Positions 45,241 to 53,419 of a stretch of 64,000 bases of DNA are shown one piece after another; the stretch's first letter is position 1, and the number at the start of each line of letters is the position of its first letter. The position numbers and the translations under genes were made by a program. The notes below the pieces were generated by a model that worked only from the letters and a program-made list of their open reading frames with translations, did no database searches and was not told the origin of the DNA. Source of the DNA: Imtechella halotolerans (lineage in GTDB: Bacteria; Bacteroidota; Bacteroidia; Flavobacteriales; Flavobacteriaceae); contig NZ_CP117969.2 of assembly GCF_028743515.2 (NCBI RefSeq), positions 1,831,501 to 1,895,500 on the forward strand. The letters are read 5' to 3'.

Positions 45241-46059
45241 ATGCAATTAGATAGAATTTCTCAGATAAAACACACGGATAGTGGTAACTTTTTCTTGCTT
45301 TGTGGACCTTGTGCCATAGAAGGTGAAGAAATGGCATTACGAATCGCGGAAAAAGTAGTTACCATCACTGATAAATTGCAGATTCCATATGTGTTCAAAG
45401 GAAGCTTCAAAAAAGCCAATCGTAGTAGAGTAGATTCCTTTACTGGAATTGGTGATGAAAAAGCCTTGAGAATCCTTCGCAAAGTGTCCGAAACTTTCAA
45501 TGTACCCACGGTGACTGACATTCATGAGATAAGTGATGCTAAAATGGCTGCCGAGTATGTGGATATACTCCAAATTCCAGCTTTTTTAGTACGCCAAACT
45601 GATTTAGTGGTTGCAGCGGCTCAAACTGGGAAGACAGTGAACCTTAAAAAGGGACAATTCATGAGCCCAGAAAGCATGAAACATGCTGTACAAAAAGTAA
45701 TTGACAGTAGTAATGAACAGGTTATGATTACAGATCGTGGCACTATGTTCGGATATCAAGACATGATTGTTGATTTCAGAGGAATCCCAACTATGAAACA
45801 ATACGCCCCTGTTGTACTTGACGTGACCCACTCATTACAGCAACCGAATCAGACAAGTGGTGTTACTGGAGGTAGACCGGACATGATAGAAACTATTGCT
45901 AGAGCAGGAATTGCTACTGGTGCTGATGGTATTTTCATTGAGACTCATTTCGACCCATCAAATGCAAAAAGTGATGGTGCAAATATGCTTCATCTTGATT
46001 ACCTAGAAAATCTGCTAACGCATCTGGTCGCCATACGCAAAACCATTAATACATTTTAA
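45241..46059 (+). CDS. kdsA: 3-deoxy-8-phosphooctulonate synthase
   Basis: Protein of 272 residues from the ATG at 45241; an upstream in-frame TTG at 45220 lies inside the promoter and is rejected. The DAHP/KDO8P synthase TIM-barrel motifs are GPCAIEGEEMALRIA, FKGSFKKANRSR, DIHEISDAKMAAEYVDILQIPAFL core, QTDLVVAAAQTGKTVNLKKG core GKTVNLKKGQFMSPE, DRGTMFGYQDMIVDFRGIP core and DVTHSLQQPNQTSGVTGG core THSLQQPNQTSG. It joins arabinose-5-phosphate and PEP to Kdo-8-phosphate for lipopolysaccharide inner core. Closed by a strong terminator. Confidence 0.97.
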   Translation: MQLDRISQIKHTDSGNFFLLCGPCAIEGEEMALRIAEKVVTITDKLQIPYVFKGSFKKANRSRVDSFTGIGDEKALRILRKVSETFNVPTVTDIHEISDAKMAAEYVDILQIPAFLVRQTDLVVAAAQTGKTVNLKKGQFMSPESMKHAVQKVIDSSNEQVMITDRGTMFGYQDMIVDFRGIPTMKQYAPVVLDVTHSLQQPNQTSGVTGGRPDMIETIARAGIATGADGIFIETHFDPSNAKSDGANMLHLDYLENLLTHLVAIRKTINTF

Positions 46060-46067
46060 TATACTCA

Positions 46068-46091
46068 AGCCCGCCTAAAGCGGGTTTTTTT
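46068..46091 (+). terminator. Terminator of kdsA
   Basis: CCCGC (46070-46074) pairs with GCGGG (46080-46084) around CTAAA, followed by TTTTTTT. Confidence 0.9.
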
Positions 46092-46097
46092 ATACAA

Positions 46098-46454
46098 TTA
46101 CTTCTTGTAATATTCAGCCGCTTCCATTATCACAGCAACTAACACCTGATCATCAATAGAATTCTGATCCGAATATCGCAAGGATTTAAATGTTTTTCTC
46201 CCGCCACCAGCAACTAACAATTCTTGATATTGCTGCAATTGAAAACCCTTATTAAAGGCCAAATCCACATATCGTCTCTTATGACTTGCGTTCAAAAAAC
46301 AAAATGGTTTCCCTTGTAAGTAGTAATATGGAATGGACCACTTAAACTTCAATTGAACTTCCGGCAAAACAGACTCAATAATGGCACTTAATTGTACTAA
46401 AATAGACCGATAAGGTTCTGGTTGATGTATAATATAGGATTGAGCAGGATTCAT
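46098..46454 (-). CDS. DUF1801 (YdhG-like) domain protein
   Basis: Protein of 118 residues. The DUF1801 features are SIPYYYLQGKPFCFLNASHK, read in WSIPYYYLQGKPFCF, then RYVDLAFNKG, and a C-terminal helix with VIMEAAEYYKK. Small soluble proteins of this fold are related to the iron-chaperone frataxin-like Fra/YdhG group; no function has been proved. Convergent with kdsA, and its start is 78 bp from the next gene on the other strand, so it shares a divergent promoter region. Confidence 0.85.
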   Translation of the reverse strand: MNPAQSYIIHQPEPYRSILVQLSAIIESVLPEVQLKFKWSIPYYYLQGKPFCFLNASHKRRYVDLAFNKGFQLQQYQELLVAGGGRKTFKSLRYSDQNSIDDQVLVAVIMEAAEYYKK

Positions 46455-46505
46455 TATTCAAATATATTTAAAAATACTTCTTGCAAAATTCAGAAATATA
46501 ATTTT

Positions 46506-46522
46506 ACTTTGCTTTTCAAAGT
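46506..46522. promoter_or_regulatory. Inverted-repeat operator, site 1 (before the membrane-protein gene)
   Basis: ACTTTG-CTTTT-CAAAGT, a perfect 6-5-6 inverted repeat, 9 bp before the ATG at 46532. It repeats in front of creD (47505-47521), and the longer context TTACTTTGnnTTTCAAAGTnCTTT is shared almost base for base (19 of the 19 defined positions in site 1 except one T stretch shift). A -33-like TTG lies 20 nt upstream of TTACTTTG. Confidence 0.7.
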
Positions 46523-46531
46523 ACTTTACTC

Positions 46532-47155
46532 ATGGAGTCGAAAAAATATCTTGAAGACATCTCTGAGATCAAAAATATGATGAACCGATCAACTCGGTTT
46601 CTATCATTGAGTGGTCTCTCCGGAATTCTAGCCGGCGTGTATGCCCTTATTGGTTCGTACGTTGCCTTTACTATTTTACAGGAGATTCAATACGAGCAAA
46701 ATAGCTTTCGGAGGATTTTAATTTCTTTTGATGCGATCGATCAACTGTTATTATTAGCAGCAATCATTGCCCTTGCTGCGATACTTACTGGTATTCTTTT
46801 GTCTTACAGAAAAGCCAAACGTTTAAATGAAAAATTATGGAATCAAACAGCTAAGAGAATGCTTTTAAATTTTAGCATTCCTTTAGTGAGTGGAGGTATA
46901 TTCTGCATAGCGCTCCTCATTCATGATGAATTTGGACTTATTGCTCCAGCAACCCTGCTTTTTTATGGTTTCGCCTGCATAAATGCTTCCAAATACACCT
47001 TAGGAGACATACACAATTTAGGTATTACTTGTATCATACTTGGTCTGCTTTCAGCATTTTTTATAGGATACGGTCTTTTATTTTGGGCTCTTGGCTTTGG
47101 AGTATGTCACATTTTATACGGAGCTATAATGTATTTTAAGTATGAAAAAAAATAA
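46532..47155 (+). CDS. Membrane protein of the regulator-creD cluster, function unknown
   Basis: Protein of 207 residues. A cytoplasmic N-terminal helix (MESKKYLEDISEIKNMMNR) is followed by about five to six hydrophobic spans (about 26-50, 67-88, 107-126, 130-146, 158-178, 180-197). I do not recognise a named domain. It is first in a three-gene run with a winged-helix regulator (34 bp downstream) and creD, a layout repeated in many Flavobacteriaceae, and its promoter carries the same operator as creD. A role in envelope stress or membrane homeostasis with CreD is therefore likely, by inference. Confidence 0.8.
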   Translation: MESKKYLEDISEIKNMMNRSTRFLSLSGLSGILAGVYALIGSYVAFTILQEIQYEQNSFRRILISFDAIDQLLLLAAIIALAAILTGILLSYRKAKRLNEKLWNQTAKRMLLNFSIPLVSGGIFCIALLIHDEFGLIAPATLLFYGFACINASKYTLGDIHNLGITCIILGLLSAFFIGYGLLFWALGFGVCHILYGAIMYFKYEKK

Positions 47156-47189
47156 GTATTCCGTCTAGCACTACCTAAATAGGTTTTCC

Positions 47190-47489
47190 ATGAAAAATAT
47201 AATAACAAACATTAATAAAAGTTTTGATCATCGAATTAGGTTGGGAATTATGTCGATACTTATGGTTAATGATTTCATGGATTTTAATAACCTAAAAGAA
47301 TATTTAGAAGTAACTGATGGTAACCTAGCAAGTCATCTAAAAGCATTAGAAAAAGATGAATTTATTATTGTAGAAAAGCTATTTATTGGTAGGAAGCCCA
47401 ACACACGCTATCAGGCTACTAATTTAGGTCGTAAAGAGTTTCAAAAACATATTAATGCACTAGAACTACTTATCAAGAATCAAAAATAA
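47190..47489 (+). CDS. Winged-helix transcriptional regulator
   Basis: Protein of 99 residues, a single winged-helix domain (about 15-85) of the HTH_27/MarR-like type: FDHRIRLGIMSILMVNDFMD, NNLKEYLEVTDGNLASHLKAL (recognition helix TDGNLASHLKALE) and the wing KLFIGRKPNTRYQATNLGRKEF (core PNTRYQATNLG). Similar small regulators act as dimers on inverted repeats. The ACTTTG-N5-CAAAGT sites before the upstream and downstream genes are the obvious candidates for its operator, since it lies between them. Confidence 0.9.
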   Translation: MKNIITNINKSFDHRIRLGIMSILMVNDFMDFNNLKEYLEVTDGNLASHLKALEKDEFIIVEKLFIGRKPNTRYQATNLGRKEFQKHINALELLIKNQK

Positions 47490-47504
47490 TTTTTTTAACC
47501 ACTT

Positions 47505-47521
47505 ACTTTGAATTTCAAAGT
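47505..47521. promoter_or_regulatory. Inverted-repeat operator, site 2 (before creD)
   Basis: ACTTTGAATTTCAAAGT is a perfect inverted repeat (8-1-8) with the same half-sites and spacing as 46506-46522, 19 bp before the creD ATG. Presence of both indicates common control of the two genes. Confidence 0.7.
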
Positions 47522-47540
47522 TCTTTTAATCCTCAAAAAA

Positions 47541-48914
47541 ATGAAAGAATTAAACGACATCTCCAAACAAACTAGCCGTTTTAGAGCCTCTTTGACTGTA
47601 AAAATGTTCACAATAGGGTTTCTTATTCTTATTTTACTCATCCCATTATTTTTTATTCAAAATCTAATTCAAGAACGAGCTTACAGAAAAGAATCTACAA
47701 TTAATGAAATAAACAAAAAATGGGGAAGTAATCTCATACTTTCAGGACCGATCGTAAAAATCCCATATATTGACTATATCGAAACTATAAAAATCGACGA
47801 TAATACTCAGAAAACTTTCCATGAAAAGGTGGCAAAAACACAATACGCTTACTTCTTACCTGAAAAACTAAATATCGACACTAAAGCTGATGCTATAAAA
47901 AAAGGATATAGTATCTATGAAACATCTGTGTATAACGCGCAAATAAACGCCAATGGTCTATTCACACTACCCCTCTTTAGTAAAGACATTCCGAAGGAAA
48001 ATATTCTATGGGACCAAGCTATTATAATGATTCAAACTACTAATTTAAAAGGAATTAAAAACGAAGTAACACTCAAATTGGGCGATAGTACATTGAAATT
48101 TATGCCTAGGTTCATGGAACAGCAGAATAACAATGTTAGCACTACTTTTCAAACTCTTGAAAGCGACCTTCTAACGGCGTCACTTTTTGATCAACATGAT
48201 GCAATCCCATTTTCCTTTACAATGTCAGTTAAAGGAAGTAAAGGAATTCACTTTATCCCTATAGGCAAGGAAACAATAGTTGATATGAAGTCCAATTGGA
48301 AAGCGCCAAGTTTTAATGGCAATTTCCTACCAGAAGAAGATAGTACTTCAAATATAGATGAGAATGGTTTTAAAGCTCATTGGAATATATTCCATACAAA
48401 TAGGCAATTTGAACAACAATTCTTTGGACACCTACCAGACTTAAGCGAATTTTCCTTTGGAGTAGAACTTATTGTCCCCCTTGATGAATATCAGAAAAGC
48501 GAACGTTCCACGAAATACGGATTAATGATTATTTCGTTAACGTTTCTAGTCTTTTTCATTATTCAGGCAGTAAGCAAAATAAACATTCACCCTTTTCAAT
48601 ATCTCATGATTGGACTTGCACTAACCATGTTTTACACACTACTGATTTCCATCTCTGAGCACGAAAGTTTCCTAAAAGGATATCTCATAGCAGGAATTGC
48701 AGTTGTGACATTAATATCCCTGTACACCAAAAGCGTATTAAAAATGTGGAAATTTTCGCTGTTAGTTTTTTGTTCCCTCTCTTCCTTATATACTTTTGTT
48801 TTTGTTATTATTCAACTTGAAAATTATGCACTCCTTGTCGGAAGCATTGGTTTATTTATCATTTTATCTTTAGTTATGTATTTTTCTAGAAAAATTGATT
48901 GGTCAAACAACTAA
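47541..48914 (+). CDS. creD: Cell envelope integrity inner-membrane protein CreD
   Basis: Protein of 457 residues from the ATG at 47541 (an in-frame TTG at 47508 lies within the operator and is rejected). Layout of CreD: N-terminal span (about 20-40), a large periplasmic domain (about 45-335) with YAYFLPEKLNI and HWNIFHTNRQFEQQFF, and a C-terminal block of five to six spans with GLMIISLTFLVFFIIQAV. CreD gives resistance to envelope stress, colicin and beta-lactam damage in other bacteria under CreBC control; here a local winged-helix regulator replaces that two-component system. Confidence 0.93.
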   Translation: MKELNDISKQTSRFRASLTVKMFTIGFLILILLIPLFFIQNLIQERAYRKESTINEINKKWGSNLILSGPIVKIPYIDYIETIKIDDNTQKTFHEKVAKTQYAYFLPEKLNIDTKADAIKKGYSIYETSVYNAQINANGLFTLPLFSKDIPKENILWDQAIIMIQTTNLKGIKNEVTLKLGDSTLKFMPRFMEQQNNNVSTTFQTLESDLLTASLFDQHDAIPFSFTMSVKGSKGIHFIPIGKETIVDMKSNWKAPSFNGNFLPEEDSTSNIDENGFKAHWNIFHTNRQFEQQFFGHLPDLSEFSFGVELIVPLDEYQKSERSTKYGLMIISLTFLVFFIIQAVSKINIHPFQYLMIGLALTMFYTLLISISEHESFLKGYLIAGIAVVTLISLYTKSVLKMWKFSLLVFCSLSSLYTFVFVIIQLENYALLVGSIGLFIILSLVMYFSRKIDWSNN

Positions 48915-49027
48915 CATTCAACAAAATAAAATTAGTTAACAAAAAATTAAGTATATTACTATCATAGATTTCCTTTTTTGGTCTGATTTTGGCATGGCCA
49001 AGTATACTAATTATAACAATGTATAGT

Positions 49028-49462
49028 ATGAAAAAGTTATTCCCATCCTTCGTTTTGCTATTTATGGCTTCAATGTTTTCATCTTGTGGAAGCACATCCA
49101 CTATTTCCATGGATACCCTATCAGCCAGTGCATGGGAATTGGAATATATAACCGGAACTCGCATTGCATTTGAAGGACTCTTTCCAGAAAAAAAGCCAAC
49201 ATTGGATTTTAGACTTGGCAAAGGAGTATTAGGTGGTAATACTGGGTGTAATGGATTTTCAACCAGTGTTTCAATTAATGGTGATAAAATTAAGATTGAT
49301 GAGAATCACCCAATGACAATGCGCTACTGTGAAGGTGGCGGCGAACAACAATTCCTTAAAATGTTGTACAAAGCGGATCAATTTAAAATCGATGAGGACG
49401 GTAAACTAGTTTTATTAATGAACGGAATTGAATCAATGAGATTCCACAAAATTAACGATTAG
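49028..49462 (+). CDS. META-domain lipoprotein
   Basis: Protein of 144 residues from the ATG at 49028; the TTG at 48989 gives no signal peptide at its start. Lipobox SMFSSC (C20) and a META domain with SAWELEYITGTRIAFEGLF, read as WELEYITGTRI, then GGNTGCNGFSTSV and TMRYCEGGGEQQFLKML with a conserved Cys pair. META (HslJ-like) domains are exported beta-sandwich modules linked to heat or novobiocin tolerance (HslJ) and of unclear activity. Next gene starts 2 bp after its stop, so they form a two-gene operon. Confidence 0.88.
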   Translation: MKKLFPSFVLLFMASMFSSCGSTSTISMDTLSASAWELEYITGTRIAFEGLFPEKKPTLDFRLGKGVLGGNTGCNGFSTSVSINGDKIKIDENHPMTMRYCEGGGEQQFLKMLYKADQFKIDEDGKLVLLMNGIESMRFHKIND

Positions 49463-49464
49463 CT

Positions 49465-50262
49465 ATGATAAAGAAAATTACATTTCTGGCAACAATAGTA
49501 TTTATATTATTACTTTCGTCATGTAAATCAACAGAAAATAAATCTGAAAATACACCTGTGAGTGACAAAATAATCGAAACAACAGAGGTTGAAAACAATA
49601 CCATCGAGAATTACTTTAAAGGAACTGGAACAGAGCCTTTTTGGGGATTAAAGATTAGTAACGATATGATTGAATTCACTTCACTTGTAGAAGGGTTTGA
49701 ATCATTCAAAACACCTCATGTAGAGCCTATTTTAGCAGCGGATGCCAATGTTAAAATGTATCGAGTTACGACAGAAAGTGTTTCTATGAGAATTGAAATC
49801 ATTCAAGGTGAATGCTCAGATAATATGTCTGATAATATATATTCATATAAAGTAACTGTGGAAATTACTCGAAGTAAAGATAAAGCTCCTACTCTTTTTA
49901 AAGGCTGTGGAAATTACATCACCGACTATCGATTAAATGATTTATGGGTATTAGAAGAAATACAAGGAAGTCGAGTAATTGCCACAAATGGTAAAGAACT
50001 TCCAAACATGGAAATTAATTCGGCCAAAAATAACTTTAGCGGATATGCGGGATGTAACCGCATGAGTGGTCAAATTTTTTCTGAAAAAAAGTTAATTCGA
50101 TTTCAAAAAATCGCAGTTACAAAAATGATGTGTCCTGATGATCAAAATGAAGTAGCTTTCCTAAAAGCACTTCAAAAAGTAACTCAATATGAGATAAAAA
50201 ACAATCGATTGTATTTGTCGAACCCAGACGAACAACTACTCGTATTTAAAAAAATTGACTAA
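49465..50262 (+). CDS. Lipoprotein with COG3650-like and META domains
   Basis: Protein of 265 residues. Lipobox LLLSSC (C20). The first half (about 50-150) has FKGTGTEPFWGLKIS...TSLVEGFESF and a Cys pair (GECSDNMSD...GCGNYI) as in COG3650 exported proteins; the second half (about 155-264) is a META domain with WVLEEIQGSRVIA, FSGYAGCNRMSGQIF and VTKMMCPDD. Two-domain forms of this type occur in Flavobacteriia. It follows the single-META lipoprotein by 2 bp, suggesting a duplication and joint function at the outer membrane. Closed by a strong terminator. Confidence 0.87.
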   Translation: MIKKITFLATIVFILLLSSCKSTENKSENTPVSDKIIETTEVENNTIENYFKGTGTEPFWGLKISNDMIEFTSLVEGFESFKTPHVEPILAADANVKMYRVTTESVSMRIEIIQGECSDNMSDNIYSYKVTVEITRSKDKAPTLFKGCGNYITDYRLNDLWVLEEIQGSRVIATNGKELPNMEINSAKNNFSGYAGCNRMSGQIFSEKKLIRFQKIAVTKMMCPDDQNEVAFLKALQKVTQYEIKNNRLYLSNPDEQLLVFKKID

Positions 50263-50265
50263 ATT

Positions 50266-50295
50266 AAAAGTCGGGAGGTCCCCGACTTTTTTTTA
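50266..50295. terminator. Bidirectional terminator after the META operon
   Basis: AAAAGTCGGG (50266-50275) pairs with CCCGACTTTT (50281-50290) around AGGTC, with T-run on the plus and A-run on the minus side. It serves the META operon and the convergent dehydrogenase gene. Confidence 0.9.
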
Positions 50296-51507
50296 TTATC
50301 CATCCACATAGTCCTGTAAATATGAAAAGGCTGGTGTTAATTTACCATGCCTTGTCATGCAGGCACGTTCTAATATACCTTCTTTATCATTATCAAAAAA
50401 TGCTGGAATTACGTGCTTTAAGAACATTTCAGCAAACCCTTCACTGGCATCTCTTGGCAATTCACAAGGTAAATTGTCAACAGCCATCACAGCAATAGCT
50501 CCTTCAAAGGTGTAATCTGTTTCATCTCCCGTTTTGGGATCATAACCGTAAATGGGATTAGCTATTGTTGAAGGCCGTATAGTGGTGGCAACCGGTCCAT
50601 CAATATCACAACTTACATCAGCCACTACTTTTATCGAAAAGCTAGGATGTTTCACATCCATTTTTGTGTATAAAAAAGGGGCTTTATCTCCATAAAAATG
50701 GCCCGCGATATAAAAATCTGTTACTTTCGCAAAACGCATAAAGTTGGATTTATATGCCTCAGGATTCTGGTAAAAGTCCTTCTTCCCAAGTTTACGACCA
50801 TCCTTACGTTTGTTGTATTTCATTACATCAATCTGACAGTAAACGGGTGTTGAAAATGATTGAGATCGAAAAGCCCTCGAAGAAACTTTTTTTATTCCCA
50901 TTGCGTCTAACATTTCTTTGGCACCATTACCTACTCTTCCTTTTCCAGTCAATAGAATCTTAATATTAGGTATTTCATTTTTGATATTGCACAACTCAGC
51001 TATCAGCTCCTGTTGATTATGCAAGTTTTCAGCCTTAGGTAAATTATAAGAGCCAAACTTTAAACCCCAAGCTCTAAACCCATTATAGGCACCGACAATA
51101 CCCGCATAACGACCAAATGCCACTAATCGCTGGCCCTTGGAATCTTTAATAACTTCATGATCATATAACTCAATATTCTTATCTAGGACAGCCTGAAGAA
51201 GTTTACGATTATACGGCTGTTTTTTAATGGTATGTGAAAAGAAAAAATACTTTTTATTTGGGATCAGCGCCTCAATGGGCACTTCTTTAACTCCTAGAAG
51301 TACATCACAATCTTGTACATCAGTAACAACTGATACACCTAATTCCTCATACTCTTTATCTTTATAGATTCGGATATCAGATGATTCCACTACAAATTCA
51401 GCTTCTGGAAATTGTTCAACAGCCTTTTTACAAGCCTGCGGAGGGAGCACAACCCTTTTATCAGGCGGATTTTTTCGTTCCTTTATGATGGCAAATTTAA
51501 TCGACAT
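50296..51507 (-). CDS. Saccharopine-dehydrogenase-like NAD(P)-dependent oxidoreductase (AlaDH/PNT fold)
   Basis: Protein of 403 residues. N-terminal AlaDH/PNT domain with KERKNPPDKRVVLPP and DVLLGVKEVP, FFFSHTIKKQPYNRKLLQ, and the region LVAFGRYAGIVGAYNGFRAWG, read as AFGRYAGIVGAYNG; NAD-binding ILLTGKGRVGNGAKEML (about 186-202); later VADVSCDIDGPVATT and DETDYTFEGAIAVMAVDNLPCELP fragments. This closely resembles fungal-type lysine-forming saccharopine dehydrogenase (LYS1). In Bacteroidota the exact substrate is uncertain. Its promoter has a -33/-7 pair at 51542-51571. Confidence 0.85.
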   Translation of the reverse strand: MSIKFAIIKERKNPPDKRVVLPPQACKKAVEQFPEAEFVVESSDIRIYKDKEYEELGVSVVTDVQDCDVLLGVKEVPIEALIPNKKYFFFSHTIKKQPYNRKLLQAVLDKNIELYDHEVIKDSKGQRLVAFGRYAGIVGAYNGFRAWGLKFGSYNLPKAENLHNQQELIAELCNIKNEIPNIKILLTGKGRVGNGAKEMLDAMGIKKVSSRAFRSQSFSTPVYCQIDVMKYNKRKDGRKLGKKDFYQNPEAYKSNFMRFAKVTDFYIAGHFYGDKAPFLYTKMDVKHPSFSIKVVADVSCDIDGPVATTIRPSTIANPIYGYDPKTGDETDYTFEGAIAVMAVDNLPCELPRDASEGFAEMFLKHVIPAFFDNDKEGILERACMTRHGKLTPAFSYLQDYVDG

Positions 51508-51541
51508 GTACTTTTTATAACTTTAATTGTTACTATTGTTT

Positions 51542-51571
51542 CAAATATAACAATTAAGCGCAGGTTTGACA
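51542..51571 (-). promoter_or_regulatory. Promoter of the saccharopine-dehydrogenase-like gene
   Basis: Minus strand TATATTTG (51549-51542) with TTG (51571-51569) 19 nt upstream, the spacing expected for a Bacteroidota housekeeping promoter; 34 bp before the start codon. Confidence 0.6.
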
Positions 51572-51598
51572 AGATTTTTTTTGGAATACTTTTTGGTA

Positions 51599-51606
51599 TA
51601 TATTTG
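51599..51606 (+). promoter_or_regulatory. Candidate tmRNA -7 promoter element
   Basis: TATATTTG lies 77 bp before the mature tmRNA 5' end; the precursor would carry a leader of about 70 nt to be removed by RNase P. It is divergent to the promoter at 51542-51571. Confidence 0.5.
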
Positions 51607-51683
51607 CAGCACCTTATCTCTTAAGGTTAGAAGTATTTCTTTTTAGAATATACACCTACTTTAAGAATCGTTCTTTATTTATT

Positions 51684-52080
51684 GGGGTCGACTGGTTTTG
51701 ACAGCGAGTCGAATTGAATTGTAAGCATGTCGAGCTAAGAAACTAATGCTCGTAAATATCTGTTTCACCATTTTTAAATGGCGAGAATAACTACGCTCTT
51801 GCTGCCTAATCTGAATTATAGTAGGATATTGGCCTAGTTCCCACCAGGTGGGAAGGCGAGATGTCTCTGGGAAGCCCTTGTTGACGGCGTCCCGATTTGA
51901 GGCACCATAAAAGTCAACATAGAAACCAAACAGCTTCGGTGCGGTTTTAAATTCTAAAGAGGCTAAGCGTGTAGTAGGCGGTTTTCGGCCGGCTACCCGA
52001 TGAAAAATAAGCGAGAACTAAGCATGTAGAAAGCAATTTGATTGCTTGTTTGGACGAGGGTTCGAGCCCCTCCGACTCCA
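51684..52080 (+). ncRNA. ssrA: Transfer-messenger RNA (tmRNA)
   Basis: The 5' end GGGGTCG pairs with CGACTCC before the terminal A, making the tRNA-like acceptor stem, and the 3' part has the T arm GAGGG-TTCGAGC-CCCTC. The tag-coding frame at 51780-51809 reads GENNYALAA followed by TAA, the standard Bacteroidota degradation tag. The molecule rescues stalled ribosomes together with SmpB. It is about 397 nt, normal in length and without permutation. Confidence 0.98.
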
Positions 52081-52102
52081 CTTTGTACGCATTATTGTAC
52101 TA

Positions 52103-52130
52103 AAAAGGCGACCATGCGGTTGCCTTTTTT
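52103..52130 (+). terminator. Terminator of tmRNA
   Basis: AAAAGGCGACC (52103-52113) pairs with GGTTGCCTTTT (52118-52128) with one G-U pair and loop ATGC, followed by TT. Confidence 0.88.
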
Positions 52131-52175
52131 AATTTCATTGGATACCAAATACATGTCATATTTTAGCAATATCTT

Positions 52176-52769
52176 TTAACCACTAATTATTCCTGATTTC
52201 ACTTCCCCTAATCGCTGATAATTCATCAGAAGAACTCCAGTCGTGGTTATGTTGCTTTCCATTAAGGTAAATGAAATAGGTAATGAATTGCCGTCGAATA
52301 ATCTTTTACCTTTTCCCAAGACAATCGGATAAATCTTTAGTCTAAGTTCATCCACTAATCCGTGAGAGAATAACAAATGAACTAATTCACTACTACCCCA
52401 AACCTGAATATCTGATTCTTCAGACCTTTTAATATTTTCAATAGCGCTAATTGTATTTATAAAAATAGAATTATTCCAGGTGGAAGAACTTCTTGACTTA
52501 GAAAACACATACTTCTTACCTGAATTAATACCAGGCCAGAACTTTGTATTATAAGGCCAATAGCTTTCCCAAATTTCAAATGTTTTTCTCCCAAGAAGAT
52601 AAACCGCCGGCCTTAATTCTTCTTGTAAGGATTTACTAAATATCTTATCACCATATGGAGCAGTCCAACCACCATAATTGAACCCTCCAGAACTATCCTC
52701 CTTATCCCCTCCAGGGGCCTGAATAACTCCATCTAATGAAATCATAGATAACACAATAATTTTACCCAT
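52176..52769 (-). CDS. Dihydrofolate reductase family protein (RibD C-terminal-like)
   Basis: Protein of 197 residues. Features of the RibD_C/DHFR-like family: N-terminal IIVLSMISLDGVIQAPGG, central YLLGRKTFEIWESYWP and the C-terminal VWGSSELVHLLFSHGLVDELRLKIYPIVLGKGKRLF (read as DELRLKIYPIVLGKGKRLF). Members reduce pterin or flavin-pathway intermediates or are of unknown substrate; this stand-alone form is not the riboflavin enzyme itself. No signal peptide. Single gene downstream of tmRNA on the other strand. Confidence 0.88.
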   Translation of the reverse strand: MGKIIVLSMISLDGVIQAPGGDKEDSSGGFNYGGWTAPYGDKIFSKSLQEELRPAVYLLGRKTFEIWESYWPYNTKFWPGINSGKKYVFSKSRSSSTWNNSIFINTISAIENIKRSEESDIQVWGSSELVHLLFSHGLVDELRLKIYPIVLGKGKRLFDGNSLPISFTLMESNITTTGVLLMNYQRLGEVKSGIISG

Positions 52770-52933
52770 AAGTTTAAAAAAAACAAGTACTACTTTAAAC
52801 CATTAATAATGGTTTACCTTTAACTAAAGATACAATATTTACATAGTTCATTTCAAAAGTTGTAATCCATTTTCCGATCTGTAACCAAAGTAACATTCTA
52901 TAAGGTAGATTTACCGTATCATTGCAACATTGG

Positions 52934-53323
52934 ATGATCTCAAAAGAAAAAAACATATACACTATACTTAGCTGGGGATTTGGCTTATGTTTAGCCATCG
53001 TTTTACTAACCTCACCTTGTGCTGTTCGAAATAGTATCACAGATGCTATAGGACTAGAACACACTTCTGTTACAAGTAAATCAAAATCAACCAGTATCCA
53101 AAATCAATCATGTAATCTTGTAGATTTTCAAGGATCAATTGTTGTATTGGAACAATCAATCCCCTTTTCCTTAATTTCTTTCGATCCTTCACTACAGTAC
53201 ACGTATTTAGCACTAAATACCCGAGAATTTCCGAAAGTATCGCAATTTGTGCAATGGGCACAAAGTGTAAAAATTCCTTTTTATATTCTATATCAGAATC
53301 GAAAGCTTCATTTACCACTTTAG
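52934..53323 (+). CDS. Small exported or membrane-anchored protein of unknown function
   Basis: Protein of 129 residues from the ATG at 52934 (a TTG at 52922 is the alternative). One hydrophobic segment (about 8-27, ending LLTSPCAVRN, a possible lipobox with Cys) is followed by a polar region and FQGSIVVLEQSIPF, NTREFPKVSQFVQW and a short YILYQNRKL tail. I do not recognise a domain. It is upstream of the SoxB-like gene on the same strand with a 96-bp gap, so it may or may not belong to that operon. Confidence 0.6.
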   Translation: MISKEKNIYTILSWGFGLCLAIVLLTSPCAVRNSITDAIGLEHTSVTSKSKSTSIQNQSCNLVDFQGSIVVLEQSIPFSLISFDPSLQYTYLALNTREFPKVSQFVQWAQSVKIPFYILYQNRKLHLPL

Positions 53324-53419
53324 CTATCTAAATAAGCAGTGTACATTACTTTCAATACTGCATCTTCTCTATATTTAAATTAGTAAAGCGCTATTAGCGT
53401 ATAACAAACACTTACCATT

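Noticed and set aside
53070-53318. Minus-strand 82-codon frame
   Set aside because: Antisense to the small exported protein at 52934-53323; no start context.
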